Shown one piece after another: positions 52,881 to 63,537 of a stretch of DNA of 64,000 nt. Positions within the stretch are counted from its first letter, which is position 1; every line of letters starts with the position of its first letter. Both the position numbers and the translations under genes were made by a program. The notes under the pieces were generated by a model, which was not told the DNA's origin, searched no databases, and worked only from the letters and a program-made list of their open reading frames with translations. The DNA comes from Diphasiastrum complanatum. Taxonomy: Eukaryota > Streptophyta > Lycopodiopsida > Lycopodiales > Lycopodiaceae. Location: the NCBI GenBank assembly GCA_029204225.1, contig CM055112.1, positions 21,518,578-21,582,577 of the forward strand. Direction: 5' to 3'.

Positions 52881-52955
<75 letters not shown>
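52881..52955. repeat. (GA)n microsatellite
   Basis: GA tract at the left edge of the LINE stack in the XPO4 intron; unrelated intron sequence lies to its left. Confidence 0.96.
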
Positions 52956-52958
<3 letters not shown>

Positions 52959-54873
52959 TATGAATGTCTTTTCCATGCCAAAAGGCATACCAGCCTGGCC
53001 CATAGCATCTAACTCCTGAGTCTCCGCAAAAGATCCAGTAACCGTCTGTAATATAGAACCATAAATCTTAGCCAGAGTGTGACCAATCATAATGGTGCGG
53101 TAGTTTTCTACACTCATGGGATCACCTGCCTTGAGGATGGGATAAAGGATATTAGTACACCATGACGTGGGAAAACCAGAACTCACAGCTATGTTAAAAA
53201 CGTGAGCAATGTAGGGAGAGATAAGGTGTGCTACAGGCTTTAGGAAGTCTATGTTTAAAGAGTCATAATCAATGGCTTTATGAAGTTTGGCATGTTTAAT
53301 GGTGTTTTCAGCCATGTGTGGAGTACAAAGCGAGCAGTGGGCCTGTCGTGGTGAGAGTAAGGTAGGAGGAGAGTCCATGGTATCAAGTCTCGTGGCGTAT
53401 TCGATCTAGGATATTCGATGGCTATGGGGGCTAATGTCGAAGAGTGTCTGGTGAAGTGCTTCCAGAAAAAGGAGGAGGAAGGGGAATCTAAAGAGTCAAT
53501 CAATCTTTGGCAAAGTGATCGTAGGTACATTATCTTCTTTGTTCTGGTGGTTCTATGGTATTCTTTCTGGTATTGTTTGAGTGTTGCAGGGGAGTGTAAC
53601 CTGGCATATACCACATGGTTGTGAAGAGAGCGGCTGCATCATAGCATCGGTTGTGAACACGTCTATGAGATGGTATCGTCGTGGTAGGGAAAGATGAGGA
53701 CGCAACAATTAAAAGGGATGTAGAGAGAAAAGTGGCTTGTTGGTCAACTGATGCCGTGAATGGGAAGTTAGTAAGCAGTTGGGACAAGGTTGTGCTGTAA
53801 TTTGTAAGTCCAGAGTGGGTACATGGGACATGTTTACGAGTGGAAGAGGAGCATGGAACTTTCGAAGACGAGGTTATGTGACCAAGTGAGAGGTGTAAGA
53901 GTGAGTGATTAGAAATGGTAGGAGGTGTAATGGAGAAATTAGAGATGTGAGGGATCAAGGCAGGTGATCCAATAAAGTAGTCAACTACACTATGTCCTCC
54001 ACCATGAGGATAACATGTATATGCTGATGAGGAAGGCCACTGTGTGAGGCCATTCAAGATGGCAATAGCGTGTGTCTCTGCAAGAGTGATCAACTGCTCC
54101 CCAAAAGATGTAGCTGGAGTGTATGCATCCTGTGATACCCGATCTAGTCCCATATCCAAAGGGTGAAGCCTGAGAAAGTCAGTATCTGCATGAAATTCCG
54201 TCTGTCTAGAGCTTGTGCGGGAGTTGAAATCTCCTGCTAATAAAATGTAACTCTGCTGAGAAAAGATAGCAATATCATCTGAGAGTGCCTGAAATGGGTC
54301 CCCACCAAATTCAGCAAACACTGAAGTCTGTGGAGCGAAATAGCATACAGCCATACAAATATCCTGAGGTAATCCCAATAGTGCCCCAATAATGTGTAGC
54401 CAGATATAGCGAGCGTAAGGATCTTCTTTAACCATCTTAACGGTGTCTCTGTATAAACAAGCTACTCCGCCCGACCCTTGACAAGTTTTTCCCCTCACAA
54501 ATGGGCGAAAAACAGAATGCCAAGAGTAATCCTGTATATGTGGGAGAGGATGATATAAGGACTCATGGGTTTCAGCCAACAACAAAATGTCACATTGCTA
54601 ATAAAATCAGCAAAATCTCCTGCCGATGATGATGATAAAAAACCATTGCAATTCCAAAAGCCAAGTCGGAAACAGCAGCAGATGGCGGAACAGCAGTGAG
54701 CAGATCTCAGACAACTCGTTGCATGGCCCGTTGAGCAAACCTGCTTAGCTGGATACTCAGATCATTGCTACCCCGCTCAAAACCACGCCAGATAGTTTTG
54801 CGCCCAGGTCCCGCTCAGCAGCGCTCAGATCTGCGCTCCAGGTCCTCTCAAATCCGCGCTCTAGGATAAACTC

Positions 54874-54874
<1 letters not shown>
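52956..54874 (-). mobile_element. LINE L, ORF1 and C-terminus deleted but both ends kept
   Basis: The 3' hairpin (52,966-52,990) is followed immediately by the N-terminal RT region: DAMGQAG runs into the hairpin's MPFGMEKT reading. Endonuclease and linker follow (LLAETHES, GDFNSRTSS, GGGHSVVDYF) to about 54,680, then 5' UTR-like words (CAGATCTCAG, CCGCTCAGCAG) up to the GA tract. ORF1, the RT core and the C-terminus are gone. Confidence 0.86.

Positions 54875-54947
<73 letters not shown>
54875..54947. repeat. (GA)n microsatellite
   Basis: GA tract between the 5' end of LINE L and the 3' end of LINE M. Confidence 0.96.
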
Positions 54948-54953
<6 letters not shown>

Positions 54954-55619
54954 GCTTTATAAACGTCTTTTGGGCACTCGTGGGTGCATAAGACCAAAAA
55001 GAAAATATGTACAAGCAATAGTGGGAGCATCATCCATAGGAGGACGTGGCCGTAAAATGCTATAATCTAGCTACGAATGAAAGTAGAACAAAGAAAAAGT
55101 GAAATAAGCCCACAACCCGGGCCAGGTATAACAGAAGAACTACAGAAAAAGTACCAATGCCCACAACCCGGGCCAGGTGGAGAATAAGTCCATATCAGCG
55201 AAAGTAAGTGTGAAGTGTTCGCTGAGTGGAGCGTACAGTGGGCCCCGATGGAGGCGAGTGCCGACTACATATGGGCTTTTTCCACGGTGGCACAACGATA
55301 GGATTCTCATCATCGGAGTCATCAACATGTGCTCGAGTCCAAAAGAAGCCCGTGAGAAGCAGCTGTTGGGACCCTAGGTGATCTGGTACAGGCAGATGAG
55401 ACTGACGGAGAGTAAGCATCTCACGAACAAGAAGTCCCAAGCAACGAGCATTAGGATAGGAGACAAAACTAGTGTATGCGGGCCATCGCGAAAGAGACAA
55501 TAATACCTCCCCCGTATCTCATAATACAACGGACATTTGAGGAGGAAATGGGCTTCATCTTCCACCTCCTGCAACAAGCACAAGCGACATAGACGACGCT
55601 CCCGGGGGATATCAAGACA
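54948..55619 (-). mobile_element. LINE M, 5'-truncated (K-type subfamily)
   Basis: 3' hairpin (54,965-54,994) with inner GCAC...GTGC arms; 3' UTR containing CCACAACCCGGGCCAGGT twice; C-terminal tail ending QRTLHTYFR with an upstream QLLLTGFF; and part of the knuckle. It stops near 55,619 in the knuckle region. Confidence 0.85.
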
Positions 55620-55639
55620 TTAATTAAGCAGGACCGTTC

Positions 55640-55990
55640 CCTCTCCCCCATACTTTTTGGTTTGTAGGTTGATGAGCTTGAGAAAGCCATCAACCAGGAT
55701 GGTGGTCTTGGATGTAGGCTTGGTGATATACTCATTCCCATTTTACTTTATGCTGACAATGTGGCATTGCTTTCTCCCTTTGATGAGGGGCTGCAGCGGC
55801 ATTTGGTTATGTTATAGGTTTTTGGGGATTAGACTGTGCATACTAGGATAACCTAGATTATAATGTTTAGTACCTCCAGGACCTATATGTGGCGGTAGGT
55901 GTTTAATCTGAGAGGTGGTATCCTCTTATACTTATTTTGGGACATCCTTCACTGGTCCAGCTTTTTTGAGAGAGGCTGCCATGACTAGAG
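55640..55990 (+). mobile_element. LINE reverse-transcriptase remnant on the plus strand
   Basis: The plus strand reads VDELEKAIN, GLGCRLGDILIPILLYADN and EGLQRHL, the YADD region of the same LINE superfamily, then decayed FSTSRTY. It is the only LINE piece here in this orientation and has no GA tract. Old. Confidence 0.82.
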
Positions 55991-56776
55991 ACTAGAAGCA
56001 CTGCAACAAACATTTTGTTTATATTCAAACTTGCCTGGCCATTGTTTCATACGTAACAACAAAAGGTGTTTGCTGTTGAACGACTTAAGGGTGGAATAGA
56101 GTTTCAAACGTTTCGAGGATTTTGCCAAACATTTAAAACATGTCTCATGTTTGGAAGAAACGTTTGGTGCAACTATGATTAGGAGAAGACCGTCACAGCT
56201 TAACAGAGTAGCGAGATGGTTTTAAATGTATAGGCCAAGCACAAAAGAACAATGATGATCAATGGGAGATCAATGATCTCTACTAGAAATCGCTCGTATC
56301 GAAGCTAAACTTGCATTTTGCATAAGCTAAGCTACAGTTAAGCTAACTGATCCAACTGAACTAGGAAAGAATCTCTTACCTCCAGGCCCCAATAATGGCT
56401 AATAACCAATGAGTGTCTTTAACAAATGCCAAATAGTACACGGTGGGCCTTATTGCATGAGATTATAACTATATGGTCCAAAATACATTTGATTCAAGTT
56501 TGGACACATGGTCCATATAGATGCCTTGTCCAGACTATTTAGCCTGTAATTGTAGTATCTTTACATGGTTCAATTTCTCTGTTCTACCATAAATTTTATC
56601 ATACTTGGTAGAAGCTAAAATAAAAAAGTAACAGTGCCTCAATTGATTACTGGGACTTTCGCTGAAACCAGTAACATTCTCTTTATCTCATCAACTGAAG
56701 TTGTTTATTTTATTGTTTTTGGTTAAAATTAGTGAACAAACAACTTATGGAGCTAACCTGTTGTATGCCTGTGCAG
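55991..56776. other. XPO4 intron, no recognised feature
   Basis: AT-rich; a short polypyrimidine stretch precedes exon (d). Nothing else recognised. Confidence 0.5.
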
Positions 56777-57031
56777 GCAGTTGTGTGGTTTTTTGCAAGG
56801 TGGGTGAATACTTACCTTATGCCAGTAGATGCTGGACGAGGGCCAAGCTCTACTCCGTCAGGCCATGATGGTGATCAGCAGCATTCCACAGTCACAGGCA
56901 TTCAGTTTGAGGGAAGAGATGCTCTAGTTATTGCCTTTGGGAAAGAAGGTGGAGGCAAAGCTATTTTGGAGATTCTGGTACATGTTGCTGTAACCGCACT
57001 CACAGCTTGGCCTGGAGAAGTCCATTTACAG
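56777..57031 (+). CDS. XPO4: Exportin-4 exon (d)
   Basis: Acceptor GTGCAG, donor CAG|GTAGTA; 85 codons, phase 0 at both ends. AVVWFFARWVNTYLMP matches the exportin-4 signature IVWFLKRWAKTYLL; IAFGKEGGGKAILEILVHVA and ALTAWPGEVHLQ match the following helix pair. A Gly/Ser/His-rich loop between them is not conserved. It is the best diagnostic exon. The 4.8-kb intron before it holds LINEs L and M. Confidence 0.92.
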
Positions 57032-57954
57032 GTAGTATGTGGTTCTTTTGTTTTTTCTGAACTAACCTTGTGGCAAGCAGTTTTTAGTTGCAAAGGCGCT
57101 TTAATTTCCTGTGCTGCTGGTTCATTCTATTAGTTCTGGATAATGTTACTGTTCCTGACTTTCGATATGCCAATGGTACAAATAATCAGGTTAGTAAACT
57201 GTGATAAGCTCATTTCTGTCTTAATTGATTAGCTGTGACCCGTGGATATTTTTAGTGTATATTGTCTTACGCTCGTGGATCCAGCCATCAGATGTAGGCT
57301 ATAAAGCATTCATCTGATCTAAGTGCTACAAATCACCATGATTTTGTCTTGTATGTTCTTGTTCACGTGTAAAGCTTGTTGTAGAATTTTAATTTGCAAT
57401 CCATTCTTCAAATATGTTCATTAACCGTAAATTGGCATTGGAATAACTGTGTGCAAGCTGAGACGCTTGTGTGATGTCTATAGTTATGTTGACCATAGTT
57501 GGCACAAGATATCATCCAACAACACACAAAATGTCTTCTTCCAAACGCAACCACTTGTGCTAACAAGTTTTCATTTTTGGCGAATCCAGTTTCATGTCCA
57601 TTCAAAATGGTTACTTGAATTTGTTTACAAGGATTATTTTTTGTTTGGCCATGTGTTGATAAGCCTTGGAATTCAGTGTGATTCCAGTCGCATGTACATA
57701 CATTCAAAATAGCTACCCGGTCTTACATAAAATGGTTATTTCTTGTTTAATGGAATCAATTGTCTGAGACTTTCGTGGGTGACTCAAAGTGGAAGATTGC
57801 ACGTCTCCTTTGTTATTGTGACTTTAATACTTACTTTTACACATGACCACATCATCAGTGACACATCAACATAGAGCAGAATAGAAATTATTAAGTCACA
57901 TAAATTATATCCCTCACCTCCATCCTACACAATCAAAAGTCCATCCAAGATTGA
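57032..57954. other. XPO4 intron, no recognised feature
   Basis: Nothing recognised on either strand. Confidence 0.5.
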
Positions 57955-58150
57955 TCTTTGGTTGGACTTTAATAAATACATATCAGTGCAATACTCCCTT
58001 CCATGCTTCATTATATTTTTGTGAATCTCGTATCACGTCTTTTAGAGTTACTAATGGTCCTCCTACCTTCTACAATGTCATTACTAATCTCCATCATCCT
58101 CTAATTATCACATCTTTATTGGTCTATTTTGAAAATATTCTTATTTAATA
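57955..58150 (+). mobile_element. Gypsy RT scrap in an XPO4 intron
   Basis: The plus strand resembles the RT segment around FGVTNGPPTFQNVM and LVYFDDIL of the 14.3-17.2 kb element (here RVTNGPPTFYNVI, LLVYFENIL). About 200 bp; old and broken. Confidence 0.65.
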
Positions 58151-59819
58151 CTCCTTTTGTGTTGACTACCTCGCCCATTTGGATTTAATATCAGCTTTAT
58201 GCTAAGTAGTCCAAATGAGTATCTAAATTGTAAGTCGACTTTTCTCATATCTAATGTCACTGTCAAACTTGAACATTCCAAATTTCACTCCATCCAATCT
58301 TGGCCCCTATGTAATCAATACTCAAGATGTTGCAACACCACTATAGTGGAGTTGTGTGCATGATTGTTCATGTCAAATATCTTTTGGCTACATGCATTGC
58401 TTAGGTTCATTCTTGAAGAAAAAGACAATAGGTTTACATTAGACTTCTTGATAGAGTTGATGTAGATACTACATATCCAAGTATTGTTGATATTGCTAAT
58501 CATTCTGAATTTGATAAAAGAATAAGCTCTTTAGTTGCATTGCAAATCAATGTTTGTGGCTATTTCTCCTTCTAGTCCAGATTTAGATCACCATTCCTTT
58601 TTCTCATAGCATAGTTGTATTAGTTCACGAAGTAGCATCACAAGCGTTTTTCTTTTGGCACATGAATACTTTTAGCATTAGTTCTTCTCTTGATTGACAC
58701 ACTAACTACATACAAAGGAAAATAGTAGCTACGACCTATATTGTGCGATGTAGACTAACACATTGATTTGATATACCCAAGGGCTGTGGTATTACATGTA
58801 TACAATCACTTGCATAGAGTAGGTAACCTGCAACTTTCAATGATCCTACATTCACACTAAGTTTCCACACATCCTCTGAGGACAAGTAATTGTAATGAGT
58901 AGCTACCCTTTTAACTCATGTTATAACATGGCCGTTTCCTATTCTTTTGAGAGTTTACATGTAGATACTTCTGTTTAGGCCAATCAAACTTGACTACAAG
59001 TGAAACACTAACGGTTTGTACATAAGCAAAGAACAGGTTTGAGACACTGTCTATTTGTTCTAGGGAGATGAAAAAACATGGAATTGGAAATAGATTTGGC
59101 AGTCAATTTTACATCTAATTTTTGTTGATGTCTTTCTTTTGGACTTTAGGGAGTTCCAAGTCACCTATCAGAGAGCTTGCTGAGCTGGAAAACCAAAACT
59201 TATGAAGGGTTGTTCCTGAGAGAGTCCGTAGGAGAATGAAACGTTGTTGGGGGTTATCACTACATTATCTTTTGGGTTTTAGCTTGTAACTTGATATAAT
59301 AGCAAGTAACTGACAAGTTATATGTCAATGGTGTGTCTAAGAGCAATGACATTTCAATGGAGGCAATTATTAAAGCTTGACTATTTAGAACATTAGAACA
59401 TTGAGTTATGAGGATGAAGGCCACCACGTATCTCTAAGAAAAAGCTTTGAAGCAAACCTCGCGGACTAGTCCTTTGAGCCTAAAACGCAACATGGTATTT
59501 TTTCATCACCTAGTGGTAGTTCTAGCTTTAGCTTTGAACTTGCTTCAAAGCACAAATCAAGCTATCCATTCAACAAAAGTCTTGCTGACTAGATAAAAGG
59601 TAATATTGTGCTGACATTTAGTTCCCACTACTACAACTTTGCAAGATAGAATTTTACATCTTGCTATCACTTAATTATGGTTCGGACGCATAGATATGGT
59701 ATATGCTAAAAATATATAGTCCTCTCAAGGGAAAACCATGATGAAATTGTGTATTCATGATCACTATTGTTTTAAACGTATCAAAGTGTTGACACATATC
59801 TGTTCTACACTTTGTACAG
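58151..59819. other. XPO4 intron, no recognised feature
   Basis: AT-rich sequence with no domain or structural RNA recognised. Confidence 0.5.
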
Positions 59820-59891
59820 GAGCTTGTGTGCTTACAATTTCTTCCTGCACTTGTACGGAGACGCAATATTTGTGCAGAGCTAGTGACCATG
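59820..59891 (+). CDS. XPO4: Exportin-4 exon (e)
   Basis: Acceptor TGTACAG, donor ATG|GTTGGT. It encodes ELVCLQFLPALVRRRNICAE then LVTM, aligning with the LLVTLVERRERANLVIQ segment of exportin-4. The phase matches exons (d) and (f). Confidence 0.85.
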
Positions 59892-60023
59892 GTTGGTTCA
59901 AAAATGCTACATTTTTTTAATATTGTGTTTTCTAGCTCTTTGTACTAGTTTGTGTTGGATTCTTTGGTACTTCAACACTTTTCAATGACATGGGTTTCAT
60001 ACATTGTGTATTCTTCACTCCAG

Positions 60024-60098
60024 GATGTGTGGCAGAAGCTTGCAAATGCTTTTGCGGTTCAAGATCAAATATTGCTTTCTCTTTCAACTCCCTTTCAG
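60024..60098 (+). CDS. XPO4: Exportin-4 exon (f)
   Basis: Acceptor CTCCAG, donor CAG|GTTAAA. It encodes DVWQKLANAFAVQ then DQILLSLSTPFQ, aligning with NWWNLAKQFA...LNFLSSPVQ. The intron before it is 132 bp, typical of plants. Confidence 0.85.
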
Positions 60099-60229
60099 GT
60101 TAAAATCTTTGTCATATCAATCATTTAGTGAGATAACAATCAAAAGGGAGATGGTGCAATATAAATATACCATTCTCGTGTCCAATAAACCATATTTTCT
60201 ACTAGTATTAACATGTTGGTGATTCTCAG

Positions 60230-60294
60230 CGAGCACTTTCAGAGTCGTTATGTCGATCAGCTGCGGGATTAACTACTGGAGATGCTACTAACCA
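60230..60294 (+). CDS. XPO4: Exportin-4 exon (g)
   Basis: Acceptor TCTCAG, donor CA|GTAAGT, a consensus donor. It encodes RALSESLCRSAAGLTTGDAT, aligning with RTLMKALVLGGFAHMDTET, and ends two bases into a codon. The next exon is not found before 64,000; the following intron is at least 3.7 kb and filled with LINEs. Confidence 0.83.
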
Positions 60295-60379
60295 GTAAGT
60301 TTAGTGGACTATTGCTTCTAACTCTTGAATAATTTTATCTTATGAACTAGAAATGTCACAAAAGAAATTCATCTCTATG

Positions 60380-60384
<5 letters not shown>

Positions 60385-60436
<52 letters not shown>

Positions 60437-60460
60437 GAGGAGAAGAAGAAGAAGAAGAAG
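60385..60460. repeat. (GA)n, then (GGA)n and (GAA)n
   Basis: GA to about 60,432, three GGA units, then six GAA units right against the LINE 3' end CTTTATTAATGTC. Confidence 0.95.
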
Positions 60461-60684
60461 CTTTATTAATGTCTTTTCCATGCCAAAAGGCATATAAGAC
60501 AGATAAAAGTACATGTCAAGTGTGTGGTAACCATGAGAGCGTATATAAACGTCTCCAAGAAAGAACTATGCATAAAAGATGAACAACATAACTGTAAACT
60601 ACAAAGTGTCAGTAAGTGGGAGCAAAATAGCTGTTCGTCGTTGACGTCATCTAGGGGGGTGAGAACTGTGGTCTCATGATAGGG

Positions 60685-60686
<2 letters not shown>
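60461..60686 (-). mobile_element. LINE J, about 225-bp 3' end only
   Basis: 3' hairpin (60,471-60,500), 3' UTR and the last part of the C-terminal region, then the next GA tract. An extreme 5' truncation, D/N subfamily. Confidence 0.8.
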
Positions 60687-60735
<49 letters not shown>

Positions 60736-60750
60736 AGGGAGGGAGGGAGG

Positions 60751-60815
<65 letters not shown>
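60687..60815. repeat. (GA)n with an internal (GGGA)n block
   Basis: GA interrupted by several GGGA units near 60,729-60,756. Confidence 0.96.
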
Positions 60816-60819
<4 letters not shown>

Positions 60820-61860
60820 GAAAGAAAGCTTTATTACTTCTTTTGGGCACCCGTGGGTGCATAAGACCAAAAATAAAATATGTACAAGCAACAGTGGGAG
60901 CATCATCCATAGGAGGACGTGGCTGTAAAATGCTATAAACTAGTAGAACAAAGTAGAAGTGAAATAGGCCCACAACCCGGGCTAGGTATAACAGAAGAAC
61001 TATAGGAAAAGTACCAATGCCCACAACCCGGGCCAGGTGGAGAATAAGTACATATCAGCGAAAGTAAGTGTGAAGTGTCTGCTGAGTGGAGCGTACAGTG
61101 GGCCCTGATGGAGGCAAGTGGCGACTACATCTGGGCTTTTTTTGCGGTGGCACAAGGATTGGAATCTCATCATTGAAGTCATCAGCATTTGCTCGAGTCC
61201 GAAAGAAGCCAGTGAGAAGCAGCTGCTGGGAGTCTAACCCCAGGTGATCTGGTACAGGCAGATGAGACTGACGGAGAGTAAGCATCTCACGAACAAGAAG
61301 TCCCAAGCAACGAGGATCAGGATAGGAGACAAAAATGCGAAGTGTATGCGGGCCATTGCGAAAGAGACAATAATACCTCCCCCGTATCTTATAATACAAT
61401 GGACATCTGAGGAGGAAATGGGCTTCATCTTCCACCTCCTGCAACGAGGACAAGCGACATAGATGACGCTCCAGGGGGATATCCCATGCACGACCGGCCT
61501 CAATAGCAAGCTGATGAGAGGACTCCAATCCGAAGGTGGTGTGGATGGGGCCCTGGGGTGATCCCAACCCCGGGCACCCCAAACCCCTAGCACTAGGAGC
61601 TGCTAGGAGCACTATCAAGAAAGCGCACTCGTCCATCTCGATAAATGACTCGTCTGCCAAACTCAAGGGCTGTTTGATAGGCCATACGCCTCTCCTCTAC
61701 CTGGATATATGTGAGGTCGTCATCGATATAGATAGTGGTACTCGCTGCGGTAGGGGAGATAGCAACAGGGGGCGGCACACCAGCAGCGAGGGGGAGGGGA
61801 GGTGACATCGGGGGTGGGTGCTGGAACCATCCGTGTGTGAAACAACTAGCATCTAGTAGC
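60816..61860 (-). mobile_element. LINE K, large internal deletion
   Basis: 3' hairpin near 60,838-60,867 and a C-terminus ending QQTLHTYFR with QLLLTGFFRTRA upstream; knuckle near 61,440. Near 61,525 the SSHQLAIEAG region is joined to the start of ORF2, so endonuclease and RT are gone. Then come the ORF1/ORF2 junction (61,547-61,589) and the end of ORF1 (DDDLTYIQVEERR, RRVIYRDGRVRFLDS), then a Pro-rich leader. Confidence 0.82.
61547..61589 (-). promoter_or_regulatory. ORF1 stop and junction hairpin (LINE K)
   Basis: TAG (61,587-61,589), six bases GGGTTT, then a GGGGTGCCCGGGG arm and a CCCCAGGGCCCC arm pairing with small defects, 61,547-61,580. An extra TAG lies two codons upstream. The frame beyond reads GFGVPGVGITPGPHPHHLRI, as in LINE D. 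Confidence 0.7.
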
Positions 61861-62235
61861 GGGATCAAAAATATGATTCATTGTACAACCACGCTCGAAC
61901 TGTACCAATGCTGTTAGGCCGGAGGAAATGTGTGCAAATGTAGCCTAGCGGAAACCAAGAAGGGGCGCAGTAAACAGGACTCCCAAGTAAGTATAAGAGG
62001 CAACAATGTCAACTTCCTGGCCGTGATAGAAGAATTGATAATTGTGAAGGCTTTGTCGATTGGTGTTGAAAATCATGATCTTCGTCTTTTTTAAGTTAAC
62101 ACCCCTAACTCCGCATTGCATTAGAGCTGCGCGGTAAAGAAACGGCAGGAAGAGCTATGTTATGCGATATTACAGCATCGCAGTTTTTCCCTTTGTAAAA
62201 ATGTACGTTTTTTAAAAAAAAAAAATCTGGTCTTG

Positions 62236-62273
62236 TTCCGGAACGGAATGCGTTCCAGAACGCTGTTCTGGAA
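62236..62273. promoter_or_regulatory. Cluster of three TTCNNGAA dyads (heat-shock-element-like)
   Basis: TTCCGGAA (62,236), TTCCAGAA (62,253) and TTCTGGAA (62,266) occur within 38 bp, next to an A-run. The dyads match half-site pairs of heat-shock elements, but spacing between dyads is not the regular 5-bp phase throughout. Function unknown. Confidence 0.35.
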
Positions 62274-62637
62274 TGGGCAACTAATGTGCATTGCAATATG
62301 GAATGTCCTTGTCCAAGCCTATAATTGTCGCTTTGAGTCGGATCTAAAGATATTTGGCCTGATCACCTCTATACGTTATCTCTAGTCCTCTCTGAATAAT
62401 ATCTCTATATAAGCATGCCACCCTACTTGAACCACGTCCTCTTGCTAATCAAGTCTTTGCTCTAAAATGGATTCCCACTGAGATCTTGGAAAAGAAGTAG
62501 ACCTTGCTCTGCGCTCTTACGTGTCTCTGTGAAACATAGTGCATCTCCGCTATCTATGAGGTCTATCAAATCACTTGTTGAAGATGAAGTGTATATTCTG
62601 TTACAATTCCAAACCCCAAAACATAGTGAAAATGGAT

Positions 62638-62680
62638 GGGTCTTTGGGCTACTTGCACCCCTGAAAGACCCAAAATGCTA
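62638..62680 (-). promoter_or_regulatory. ORF1 stop and junction hairpin (LINE H)
   Basis: TAG (62,678-62,680), six bases CATTTT, then GGGTCTTT pairing perfectly with AAAGACCC as outer stem, with GGG/CCC possible inside, 62,638-62,671. The sequence is unlike the other copies but the position, span and pairing are the same. The frame beyond reads HFGSFRGASSPKTHPFSL, then GVWNC. Confidence 0.72.
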
Positions 62681-63537
62681 TGTCTTACCATCAATGTATT
62701 GCACGTTCTCGATAGATTACTTTGCTTTATGATATTTAGCTTCTTCAAAAGCTTTGTTTCTTTTTTGGCACTTGCATGAAAGCAAGATCGTCATAACACA
62801 AGTGCCTTTCAACTTATTCTTTGACCTCAATGTGGACCGTCTCTTCTCAAAGTTTGAACTATCCTTTTTAGTTCTTCAAGCCCTTTCCATTCCTTGTCTA
62901 TTATGCCCTTGCACCGTTTCCAAAAATCTTGTTGCTTTTTGAATGGCGTCTTGTGTATCCACAATGCCTCTTACCCTCACATTACACTCATTTTTTAAAA
63001 ATAGTTGCTGAAATAAAAATAGACATTTGTGACTTACCATCAACTCCATTGAGTAGAGATGCCCACGCTTTGGTGGATTCCTTGTGTTGGGCTAGATTTT
63101 GCTCCAATGTTTAGTTTTTTGTCATTGTGGTGGATGGCTCTCCATATGTTTGGAAATTGTCTTTGTATGTTGCAACCTCCAATCTCAGCTATCCATTCTC
63201 TTCCCAAAGAAGCTTGACTTCATCTCTTAGTGTTTGCACCTCTGTTTTCAGCACCACCATCTCATCGGCAATTAAAATTTGCATTGTTTTAGAGGGAGTG
63301 TAGGTAACAAAAGGATCGGTGCGCCAGAAACAACTCTATTTGAAGAAGAGGACTTGGCAGGACGAGGTAGAAGAGGGGGAGGTCTGCAGCAGCAGCAACT
63401 GCAAGAGGAGATGGGGTATGAGGAGGTGAGCGGGTGGGGGGAACGCATGGGAGTTGATGGAGATGGAGAGGGGGAGAGCTGGGATGGGGAGATGGCTTCT
63501 TTCAAGGAGCCATGGAGAGGAGAAGAAGAAGAAGACG

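Larger units (their letters stand above)
61861..63518 (-). mobile_element. LINE H, decayed 5' half
   Basis: An RT piece (near 61,980-62,100) is followed by unrelated DNA (62,110-62,340), then the start of ORF2 (GVWNC near 62,610), the ORF1/ORF2 junction, and ORF1 with VTYTPSKTMQI near 63,280 and a low-complexity N-terminus. Several frameshifts. The most diverged LINE here. Confidence 0.75.

Noticed and set aside
52850-55628. TCAAGACA at 52,856 and 55,612 as a target-site duplication for the L-M stack
   Set aside because: Only eight bases and not placed exactly at the element edges; likely chance.
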